Shown: piece by piece, positions 55,945 to 64,000 of the stretch
How the letters are laid out: each line of letters opens with the position of its first letter
Position numbering within the stretch: the first letter of the stretch is position 1
Origin: Cordylochernes scorpioides
Lineage: Eukaryota; Arthropoda; Arachnida; Pseudoscorpiones; Chernetidae
Assembly: GCA_030710605.1 (NCBI GenBank)
Contig: CP092880.1
Span: 22,102,526 to 22,166,525, forward strand
Direction: 5' to 3'
DNA: 64,000 nucleotides
Translations under genes and position numbers: made by a program
Notes under the pieces: model-generated
The model's database searches: none
The model's input: only the letters and a program-made list of their open reading frames with translations
Told to the model about the DNA's origin: nothing

Positions 55945-56255
55945 GGGGGGTCGGTGGAAGGCTGGTTAAAACCGTTTGGTTTTCGAACACTACGACCCGG
56001 GTTCGATTCCCGCATTGGACACTTTTTTTCTGTTAAAAAAAAAAATAATAAAAATGCTTCAATCGCCCCCGATTCTTGCAAAAGTCAAACCCCACCAGCG
56101 AGTTCAAGTAACCAAACGGGGCTCTGGCACATTTGTAAGTGCAAAGTCGAACTGCTTTTCACATGTGTAGACATGTGGTGCACTTACAGTAAAAGCAGTC
56201 GCTAACTACCCACCATGATTATCATGGCCTGTACCGCGTTGTACTAGGGATAAGT
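55945..56255 (+). mobile_element. tRNA-derived SINE abutting the LTR element
   Basis: Head GGGGGGTCGGTGGAAGGCTGG directly follows the LTR, because the LTR element used the G run at the SINE head as target. B box GGGTTCGATTCCC; tail TAGGGATAAGTTAAAAATAA. Confidence 0.92.
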
Positions 56256-56277
56256 TAAAAATAAATAAACTTTTTAA

Positions 56278-56662
56278 GTAATAACGCACCATCTATACAT
56301 AGGAAATGATAGCATTAATGTACAAATGTTTCTTTCAAACATAAAAAAATAAACTTCTACTGTCCTTACTGCAGTGAAAAATATATTGGGAGGGGTTGGC
56401 TCATACACAAATCAGTGATGAACTTTCCCAGCGGTTTTGCTAATTTAATCTACCAGACCACTTCTCTTAGAGCTCTAATACTGTATTGGATCATTCTGCT
56501 TATATATACTATACTGAAAGGTGGAATCTTAGAAATGGCATTTAATAAACTCTGGACTTTTAGGGCAGTTAATATAAATATTTGCATCGAGCAAACAATG
56601 AGGACAAGGCCAGTTAGGCATAAATTAATATGAAGTAATAACACATTGTCTATATATAGGGA
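56278..56662. mobile_element. Hairpin-family element with terminal inverted repeats
   Basis: TAATAACGCACCATCTATA and AATAACACATTGTCTATATA at opposite ends. The interior matches 45105-45500, including GGGAGGGGTTGGCTCA and TACTGTATTGGATCATTCTG. Confidence 0.7.
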
Positions 56663-56747
56663 CTGAAAACATTAAAATGATGAAATCTTAAGTTATTTTT
56701 CCCACTTACTGCTTTCAAATTACAAAGCTATTTAAGACGCGTCTTTA

Positions 56748-57242
56748 CAGTAGAACCTCCCTGTAAAGGACACCTAATTGCAGAGCCAAACTGTCCTTCA
56801 GGGAGAGGTGTCCTCTTACTGGAGAGTTGCTAAATAGTAAAAATGGTAAATATGCAAGTGTAAAAAAAAAAAGAATATTACGCGTCTAAAATAATTTTGT
56901 AAATTTGATAACAGATGGCGCGCTAGTGCATCGTAAACTTACTGCTTTATTAAAAGTGATTATTTTCAGAATATTAAAAAATTCCTTATTAAAGCCAAAT
57001 TCTATGTTATCTGACATTGATGCCACAATAGTTAATAATACAGAGCAGTCCTAGTGTTGGTATACTGTAGAACCTCCCTGTAAAGGACACCTAATTGCAG
57101 AGCCAAAGTGTCCTTTAGGGAGAGGTGTCCTTTTAGTGGAGAGTTGCTAAATAGTAAAAATGGTAAATATGCAAGTGTAAATTGTCCTTTATAGAGAGGT
57201 GTCCTCTAGCACGAGTGTCCTCTCATGGAGGTTCTACTGTAT
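56748..57242. mobile_element. Two P1 MITEs
   Basis: A truncated copy at 56748-56860 and a complete one at 57064-57242, both starting with the P1 terminus. Confidence 0.8.
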
Positions 57243-57388
57243 TGAAAAAATTGACAGCCATTTTTTTTTTGGTTGTAATCTAATTCCTTATTAAAGCCAA
57301 ATTCTATGTTATCTGACATTGATGCCACAATAGGCTACACAATACAGAGCAGTGTTGGAATATTATAAATGGCTGGTGGTATGTACAG

Positions 57389-57605
57389 GCCAACCTGGGA
57401 AACATGGACAGTGGGCGGGAGACGTGGCGCATGGTGTGCGGCAACATGGCACTGGTGCAGTGTCAGGCCATTGTGGTGGCTTTCCTAGCCTCGCTGTTTG
57501 CCATCGTGGTGGATTCCATCCAGGAGAGGCGCTTTGATCTGGAACACACCACCATCCTATGTGGCTGTGCCCTGGTGACTGCATCCTTGGCCTCCGTGGT
57601 ACTGG
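57389..57605 (+). CDS. SLC41A: SLC41 exon 3
   Basis: Acceptor ATGTACAG, donor CTGG/GTAAGT; 72 codons plus one base. It contains the family block WRMVCGNMALVQCQAIVVAF and a second membrane segment ending ASLASVVLG. Intron 2 (50959-57388, 6.4 kb) is expanded by a SINE, the LTR element and MITEs. Confidence 0.93.
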
Positions 57606-57629
57606 GTAAGTTATTGACATCTTAAGCCA

Positions 57630-58292
57630 GTCTCTTTAAACTCTCTTGTCCAATAGGTACCGTGTCTCCCACCTTGAATGGTATGGTAGTCTTCAGACGT
57701 CTTGTTTCTTGTCTCAGGAATCCAAAATATTCGATACGAAATCGTTCTCAAAGATCTTCTCGTACACGTTTGTTATATTGATATTTGCGGGAGAGGGTCT
57801 GGTTATTAATCAAGTCCAGGTCTGGAACGACAACCTCTCTGACCTCATGTAAGAACAACGAAGGTGTCAATGGAGCGAGATCCTCACTTTCTCCGTTAGG
57901 TAGGTCAGAGGGCGTGTGTTCATCAAGCTTTCGACGTCACACATTACCGTGGACTGTTCTTCATATCCCAAGGAGGTTTGACAGAGAATCCTAAAGAGCA
58001 ATTGTTTCATCATTCCAATCAAACGCTTCCACCATCACCCCACCAAGGAGCACCAGGCGGTGAATCTTAGTATCCAATAGTTTTCTCTCAGAATACCAAG
58101 GAGTGTTTGTAGACCGGCGTGCCCGTGGGTTTCATGGTTCCACCTGATCAGCAAAAACATCAAGAAATGATCAGAGGGTAATAAAATGGGCATTCTAAAA
58201 TTATCGAAAGCTTCTCTTCTGCAAATTTTAATTTTTATTCTCAAAATCCCTGAAGAGTCTACTAGAAACTTAAAGCAGGGGAGGGTTGCCAT
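57630..58292 (-). pseudogene. BEL/Pao retrotransposon integrase remnant in intron 3
   Basis: The minus strand gives FRMPILLPSDHFLMFLLIRW and HAGLQTLLGILRENYWILR, the zinc-binding start of a BEL/Pao integrase. After frame breaks come ESLMNTRPLTYL and a QTLSRKYQYNKRVRE tail region. Several stops and shifts make it non-functional. The repeat shared with 21885-22085 abuts it at 58287. Confidence 0.7.
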
Positions 58293-58614
58293 TGCCCCGG
58301 TTAGTCAGCCACATTTCAGAGTTCCCTGTAGGTCTTCACTGTTATTCGTGTAATCTTTGCACAATGGAATAAGAAACAACAACAGGTTCAGTTCCATTGG
58401 GATTTACTATGGAGGGGTTTTACTGTAAAGATCAAAGACACTCATGATATTAACCATCCCCACACTTATTACAATTCAAATCTTCATTTCTTCTTTTTTC
58501 ACAAATTTTCTCTAAAGTCATGGTTTATAAATATGGTGCCTTCAGTTTTTTAAAGCTGATATTAAACTTCAATTTTTACCATATATGCAATCACCTTATT
58601 TAGTAGTATTTCTA

Positions 58615-59082
58615 GGGGGTTGGTAGAAAGGTGGTCTAAACTGTTGGTTTTCGACCGCTACGACCCAGGATCGAATCTCGCATTGGGTACTTTTTTCTAA
58701 TTAAAAAAAAAAATGCTCCAATGACCCCTGATTCTTGCCAAAGTCCAACCCCACCAGTAAGTAACCAAACGGGGCACTGGCATATTTTAAAGTGCAAAGT
58801 CGAACTGCTTTTCACATGTGTAGGTATGTGGTGCACTTATAGTAAAAGCAGCCTTCTACTTCTACCCACCATAACGTAATAAGACCAAATCCAAATAAAT
58901 AAATAGTGTGTGACGTTTCGGTAACAGCGTTGTTTCCATCTTCAGACAAAAGTACTGAATGAACCATTTACTTTATTTGGATTTGGTCTTATTACCTTGT
59001 GTTTATAATCTATAATCCAAATCGTGCCTTATCATTCTACCCACCATGATTATCATGGCCTGTACCACGTGTACTAAAGATA
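58615..59082 (+). mobile_element. SINE split by an FB element
   Basis: The body runs 58615-58872 and the last 45 bases resume at 59037. The break falls at TTCTACCCACCAT, essentially the same SINE position as at 40955. Confidence 0.9.
58873..59036. mobile_element. FB element with 13-bp target duplication
   Basis: ACGTAATAAGACCAAATCC to AATCGTGCCTTATCA. TTCTACCCACCAT is on both flanks. It contains a half-core (GACGTTTCGGTAACAGCG) and CTTCAGACAAAAGTACTG. Confidence 0.85.
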
Positions 59083-59143
59083 ATTTAAAAAAAAAAAGTA
59101 GTATTTCTGTCCATCTCAAGAGTAATGATGATGGTGCCAACAG

Positions 59144-59438
59144 GTGCTGCTACGGTGGGAATCGTGGTGGGAGCCCGCAAGTGCCATATCAACCCAGACA
59201 ACGTGGCCACCCCCATTGCTGCTTCCCTGGGGGACGTAACCACCCTGGCCTTGCTGGCTGGCATCAGCTCTTTCCTCTTCAACCATCGGGTAGCTGCTCC
59301 TTGGCTCAGCCCGCTCCTCATCTCCATCTTTGTGTTGCTGGCCCCTCTCTGGGCTGTGCTGGCCCACCGCAACCCTTACACCCGCCTGGTCCTCTTCTCC
59401 GGCTGGTTGCCTGTCATTGGGGCCGTTGCCATCTCCAG
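59144..59438 (+). CDS. SLC41A: SLC41 exon 4
   Basis: Acceptor GCCAACAG; the first two bases complete a glycine codon from exon 3. It encodes INPDNVATPIAASLGD, the signature of the MgtE/SLC41 transport domain, whose acidic residue lies in the conduction path in the family, followed by two membrane segments. The donor CCAG/GTACTA leaves phase 2. Confidence 0.95.
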
Positions 59439-59510
59439 GTACTAGCTCTTATCTCCACTCAATCATATTAGGGTATCAAGCTTGTAAAAGGTACTAGGTC
59501 TGCTACAGTA

Positions 59511-59845
59511 GAACTACCTCCCTGTAAAGGACACCTAATAGTGTGTAAAAAATGTTGCGTTCGCTTCCCTCTTTCCTTTTCTGAATGAAGTGATGAAATG
59601 GGTTTTTTTTTTTAAGCAAGGTTGGTATAAGTGTTTTTACTCCGAATGGCATACTAAAAGTCCTTGGTTCGAGTCTAAGTCCTAAAGGACACCTAATTGC
59701 AGAGCCAAAGTGTCCTTTAAGAAAAGGTGTCCTCTTACCTGAGAGTTACTAATTAGTAAAAATGGTAATTTCGACAAAGAAAACTGTCCTTTGTATAGAG
59801 ATGTCCTCTAGCACGAGTGTCCTCTCATGGAGGTTCTACTGTATG
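59511..59845. mobile_element. P1 MITE interrupted by about 130 bp
   Basis: Starts CAGTAGAACTACCTCCCTG, resumes with TCCTAAAGGACACCTAATTG at about 59680 and ends GGAGGTTCTACTGTA. Confidence 0.7.
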
Positions 59846-60047
59846 TCATAAACCACTGGGGTTGTTGATGTATTAACTAAATACACTGCTGGATATGGGC
59901 AGCCAAATATTATACATTTATTGACAAATACAACATAAAGTTGCTGGAAGAAGGTATTCATGTACATAGAGGGGACACCTCTACCTTCTATTATGTATCA
60001 GAACGTTGCTTTATTTTAATCACCTTAGTAAAAATATTTGTTGTTGT

Positions 60048-61195
60048 TGTTTCTTATCCCCTTGTGTAAAGATTACACGAATTCCATGAGTTCATGATCT
60101 CATGGAATGGGGTATAGGGGTGCAGCTTTCGTTGATCATGGCACCATGATCCAGGCACACTTTGGTGAAAGTCTGACTTTGCCTGTAGTTTGAGGCCGTT
60201 CCTAACATGGAAGCAGACGCCTTTGCTCCTGACTCTAACATGAGTACAGACCCAGCTCCTCCGTATCCCTGGAGTGGGACCCTTGCTGAGGTCTATCAAC
60301 TGGGTCAGTTGAAGTCAGGATTTTTAAAGAGGTCTACTCCTCTTCTAACAATGCTGCTGTTGGTCTGCAACTGCTTATTTGTCAGATTTATTCTGCTTGT
60401 TTCGCAGCTGGCCTTCATATCTGAAGGTCGTTCCCCTATCCGCCACCTGGGGACGCGCCCTATAGCAGTCAGCTCTGCCAAGGGGTAAAAATATTTACTT
60501 GTGGTGATTAAAAATGAGCCACAAATATAAGTTTCGGCAATTTTTTTCAGACCCCATGTATTTCATGGTTTTGGGCTTTAGCTTTTGGGCTTTGTAAATG
60601 TTCTCTCTTAGGGGTGAGGAGTTACATGCAAACTTCTCTATTCCTCATTTAAAGCAAATGGGAAGTTATGTGCCTGTCCATGCTTCTCGAGCTGTTTTAT
60701 GATAAGCAACAGCCTCTCCCAAAGATCCTGTTTAGTGCATCTAATGCAAGCCAAAATGTGTTCTGGAGCTGCAGGTGCCTACAATATTGGCGAAACCACT
60801 TGGAGGGTTCAATACTGATGAACCAAGCCCTCCCAATATTTTTTCATCTTTGTAAGGACAGTAGAAGTTTGATATATTTGTGAAAAGAAACATTCGCGTC
60901 TTAATGTGTCCATTTGTTATATATAATTGTGTTGTTGTTGTTGTTTCTTATCCCCTTGTGTAAAGATTACACGAATTCCATGAGTTCATGCTCCTCGAGC
61001 TGTTCTATGATAAGCAGCGGCCTCTCCCAAAGGTCCTGTTTAGTGCATCTAATACAAGCCAAAATGTGTTCTGGAGCTGCAGGTCCCAAGCTACATTTTG
61101 TGCAAGTGGGGTAGATTTTGTTTTTATTTTCTATCTTCAATGGCTTGAGATGGCCTGTTCTAAATCATGTTAGAGTTTGTTGTTTAATGCTCTCT
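60048..61195. repeat. Cluster of GTTGTT-ended repeats plus one hairpin-family half
   Basis: Copies begin TTGTTGTTGTTTCTTATCCCC at 60048 and 60935, sharing CACGAATTCCATGAGTTCATG and AGTGCATCTAATRCAAGCC. 60785-60905 is one arm of the GGAGGGTTCAATACTGATGA hairpin family. No exon was recognised here. Confidence 0.55.
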
Positions 61196-61466
61196 TCTTC
61201 TTTCTTATATCCACTCAATCATATTAGGGTATCAAGCTTGTAGAGCTTGAGACACTGTCTTGAGATGCTGTCTATTTCTGAGGTTTAGAGTTCCTCCTGG
61301 GTCCACTCCACTGTATCAGCTGTGCTTAGGTGGTATTCTCTAGTTCTTGTTTATATATTTTTTGGCTACTGTCTCTTATTTCTTTAAGTTTATTTTCCAT
61401 TGCAAGGGTTCTCTCGTGCCTTTATTTGCTAGTGAATCAGCAGCTGATCTAGAGTGTGTGGTACAG

Positions 61467-61540
61467 CATGGGAGGTATCATCTTGGACCAGGCTGTCGCC
61501 AAGTTCCACGGGCTTGCAGCTTTCCAACCTGTCATCAATG
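61467..61540 (+). CDS. SLC41A: SLC41 exon 5
   Basis: A 74-base exon. Acceptor GTACAG plus phase 2 from exon 4 gives S-MGGIILDQAV, and it ends AFQPVING, matching the FTPVINGVGG junction of the family (second repeat). Donor ATG/GTGAGG. Confidence 0.92.
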
Positions 61541-61622
61541 GTGAGGAGTGAAGCTAATCTACTAGATGTATCTACCTAGCTTGCAACATGTCATGTTCAA
61601 CAAACACTGTGTGATGTTGCAG

Positions 61623-61906
61623 GTGTTGGAGGTAACCTGGCAGCAGTACAGGCCTCTCGTATCTCCACCTACCTCCACCAGGTATCCAGCTTGGGCCACC
61701 TGCCCCCTAACCTGGGCCCCAGGATCTGTGTGGGACCTCTGGCAGCCTTCATGGGATCCCATCCCCATGCCAAGGTGGCTCGCACCCTGCTGCTCATGGC
61801 CCTGCCTGGTCATCTGGTGTTTGCCTACTGCATCCGGCTGTTGGATCCCACTCTCTCCCTCACTCCACTCTTCCTCCTCACCTATGAGATCTCCTCCATC
61901 CTCCAG
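61623..61906 (+). CDS. SLC41A: SLC41 exon 6
   Basis: Acceptor GATGTTGCAG. The first residues complete GVGGNLAAVQASRIST, the second signature block. There follow a hydrophilic loop and membrane segments (LLLMALPGHLVFAY, PLFLLTYEISSILQ). The donor CAG/GTCAGC is phase 0. Family members continue with a further exon or exons carrying the last membrane segments and second-domain NFSIPYLTALGD-like motif. None is found up to 64000, so the gene runs beyond the window. Confidence 0.92.
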
Positions 61907-62027
61907 GTCAGCTACTGGCCTAACTATACTCTCCTCTATGTATAGGGGGATCAGTCTTTTTTTTTAATTATTATTATTAATACAATATAATATGGCTTGT
62001 GATTGTAAAATGACACTCGAAAACTAC

Positions 62028-62237
62028 CCCGCATGTGTTTCTTTTCAACGAAAAATCAAAATTTATTTCAAGGAGAAATAATGAATATTTCTAACCTTAG
62101 GGATAAGGTATGAAAGGATGAATTGTGAAGATTTGTGAATTGTTCACACCTTTCATACCTCATCCCTAAGGTTAGAAATATTCATTATTTCTCCTTGAAA
62201 TAAATTTTTGATTTTTCGTTGAAAAGAAACACATGCG
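62028..62237. repeat. Near-perfect hairpin, about 95-bp arms
   Basis: CCCGCATGTGTTTCTTTTCA ... ACCTTAGGGATAAGGTATGA returns inverted with one or two mismatches around a short loop at about 62125-62140. No coding content. Confidence 0.9.
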
Positions 62238-62239
62238 GG

Positions 62240-62690
62240 ATTATTGTTATTATCCATAGTACACGTGGTATAGGCCATGATTGTAAGGGCAAAGTCGAAC
62301 TGCTTTTCACATGTGTAGACATGTGGTGTACTTACAGTAAAAGCAGTCGTCTACTTCTACCCACCATGATTATCATGGCCTGTACCACGTGTAATAAGAA
62401 TAAGCAAAAAAAAAAAAAAAATAGGCCATGATAATCATGTAAGTGCACCACATGTCTACACATGTGAAAAGCAGTTCAACTTTTGCACTTACAAATGTGC
62501 CAGAGCCCCGTTTGGTTACTTGCACTCGCTGGTGATTGGACTTTTGCAAGAATCTGGGGCCATTGGAGCATTTTTTTTTTTTTTTTAAATCGGAAAAAAA
62601 AGTGCCCAATGCGAGAATTCAACCCGGGTTGTAGCAGTCGAAAACTAAGGGTGTAGGCCATCCTTCCACAGAACCCCTCCTCTAAGTAAT
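62240..62690. mobile_element. Two partial SINEs in opposite orientation
   Basis: The + copy covers 62240-62415 with an internal deletion; the - copy covers about 62425-62690. They share a poly-A/T junction near 62410. Confidence 0.85.
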
Positions 62691-62747
62691 GGTTGATTAG
62701 TTAAGGAAACTGATTTTAACTTAAAATATGTTTTTTCTTCTAGTGAT

Positions 62748-63492
62748 AACCAAAACAAGGTAATAAGACCAAATCTAAATAAATAAATAGTGTGTGACGT
62801 TTCGGTAACAGCGTTGTTACCAGCTTCAGACAAAAGTACTGAATGAGAAATTTTACCACAGCATGTTTTAAATAGTTACTGTTATCAAGTGTTGATGAGG
62901 CACAATTTGGATTGTAGATTATAAACACAAGGTAATAAGACCAAATCCAAATAAATAAATAGTGTGTGACGTTTCGGTAACAACTTATTTTAAGAGACAA
63001 TTTAAAGAAGCATTTTTCATTCAAAAGAAATGTGCTACAATTAACAGAATGGAAGAAAGAGGAAATATAAATGATATTTATAGATATGCTTTTAATTATA
63101 TTTGAAAAAACTTTTAATTCTAAGAATATTAATCAGCAGGTGTTTACCATCTGTTTATCAGATAAATATCTTCTTATCTGTTATCTTGTTTACACACTTG
63201 ATAACAGGAACTATTTAAAAGCATGCTGTGGTAAAATTCTCTCATTCAGTACTTTTGTCTGAAGATGGTAACAACGCTGTTACCGAAACGTCACACACTA
63301 TTTATTTATTTGGATTTGGTCTTATTACCTTGTGTTATCAAGTGTGTTACATGCTGTGGTAAAATTTCTCATTCAGTACTTTTGTCTGAAGATGATAACA
63401 GCGTTGTTACCGAAACGTCACACACTATTTATTTATTTGGATTTGGTCTTATTGCCTTGTTTTATAATCTATAATCCAAATTGTGCCTTATC
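62748..63492. mobile_element. Compound FB element with 13-bp target duplication
   Basis: TTCTAGTGATAAC precedes the first arm and follows the last. Inside are at least four FB half-units in mixed orientation, with cores near 62795, 62965, 63260 and 63385, and the CTTGATAACAGGAACTATTT interior. Two stretches are direct repeats of each other (63240-63340 and 63360-63470). Confidence 0.85.
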
Positions 63493-63823
63493 AATTCTAG
63501 TGATAACATTTTGTAAAAAGTAAAATATTCTGCAATACATATAAAATAATGAACAAAATGGCTTCTGAGGATAAGTTTCTTATTTTTTCATATATTCTTT
63601 TCAAGCTATTGGGTTTTACAAACCCTTCTACCAGAGTGTATGATTTTATTGGAGTATTAATAAGTTTGTGTGGTTTTGATGGCACTACTAGTCTACAATT
63701 CCAATGTCGAAGAATTTGTCGAGAAGAATCTTGTCTTCAGGCGTGAGTAGCCCGAGAAGGTGCTCCGTTTCTTCTTCGTAATAGACAGCGAGTATGATAC
63801 CCATCCTGACCACATTATTCTTG

Positions 63824-64000
63824 GTATATTATGAGCTGCTACAATTGAATGAAAAGATCACAGGGGAGGTTTACCGAAGACAAGCTGAGCATTGCAAGGA
63901 AAAACAGCTGCAATACGCAAATAGACCCGACAAAGTTATTTTGAAACATGATAATGCTCGGCCACATGCTGCAGCACCCGTAGTATTTAGAAGTACACAA
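63824..64000 (+). pseudogene. mariner-type transposase fragment
   Basis: 59 codons are open to the window edge: VYYELLQLNEKITGEVYRRQ, then VILKHDNARPHAA, which includes the second catalytic aspartate of the DDD triad (HDNARPH). The 5' half is absent; the sequence before 63820 is unrelated. Whether the 3' half continues cannot be seen. Confidence 0.85.

Noticed and set aside
57352-57620. Overlapping frames on both strands at SLC41 exon 3
   Set aside because: Only the frame starting GCC at 57389 matches the SLC41 family; the others are shadows.
63549-63746. 65-codon plus-strand frame and a 40-codon minus-strand frame near the mariner fragment
   Set aside because: Neither has a recognisable domain or splice context; the minus-strand one (ending GIVD) may be a retroelement scrap, but I could not place it.

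Overview
The window is AT-rich, intron-bearing animal DNA packed with repeats. Spliceosomal introns, an SLC41-type magnesium transporter gene, and mariner, Penelope-like, BEL/Pao, Gypsy-like, Helitron and tRNA-derived SINE sequences together indicate a non-vertebrate metazoan. A lophotrochozoan such as a mollusc is a reasonable but unproven guess.

Layout. (1) 1-10436 and 22548-31421 are two arms of a large inverted duplication. They are separated by about 12 kb of other sequence and by a 100-N scaffold gap that sits exactly where the right arm begins. The arms are nearly colinear but differ by clean insertions: a SINE in each arm at different places, and a 789-bp and a 677-bp insertion in the left arm only. 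Each arm holds two phase-compatible exons of an unidentified gene. (2) 10437-22447 holds tandem arrays, DNA-transposon remnants and a CpG-rich promoter-like patch. (3) 31440-48300 is repeat-dense, with no convincing complete gene. It contains a candidate exon, a tRNA-Ala pseudogene at the apex of a fold-back element, and a decayed Penelope-like reverse transcriptase. (4) 48350-61906 carries six + strand exons of an SLC41 family transporter; the last exon or exons are not in the window. Intron 2 holds an almost intact, antisense, internally deleted LTR retrotransposon (51525-55944, LTRs about 98% identical). Intron 3 holds a BEL/Pao integrase remnant. (5) 61907-64000 is repeats, ending in a mariner transposase fragment.

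Main theme. Several unrelated-looking repeat families carry a hammerhead-ribozyme-like core: CTGANGA, a hairpin, then GAAA. The commonest is a fold-back element, present in dozens of copies, whose half-units contain the core. One place holds a ten-copy, roughly 60-bp tandem array of little else. Several of these fold-back elements are flanked by 8-16 bp duplications, which suggests retro-type rather than cut-and-paste insertion. A Penelope-like fragment in the same window is bracketed by inverted copies of a related motif. My working idea, an inference, is a non-autonomous, ribozyme-like retroelement population mobilised by Penelope-type machinery.

Terms used below: FB = the fold-back family; P1-P5 = families with pogo/Tigger-like CAGTNNAACC ends and TA flanks (P5 is looser); tail element = a roughly 390-bp retroelement-like repeat ending in a GAA-rich tail; CAA-tail repeat = a repeat ending in a CAA (GTT on the other strand) run.
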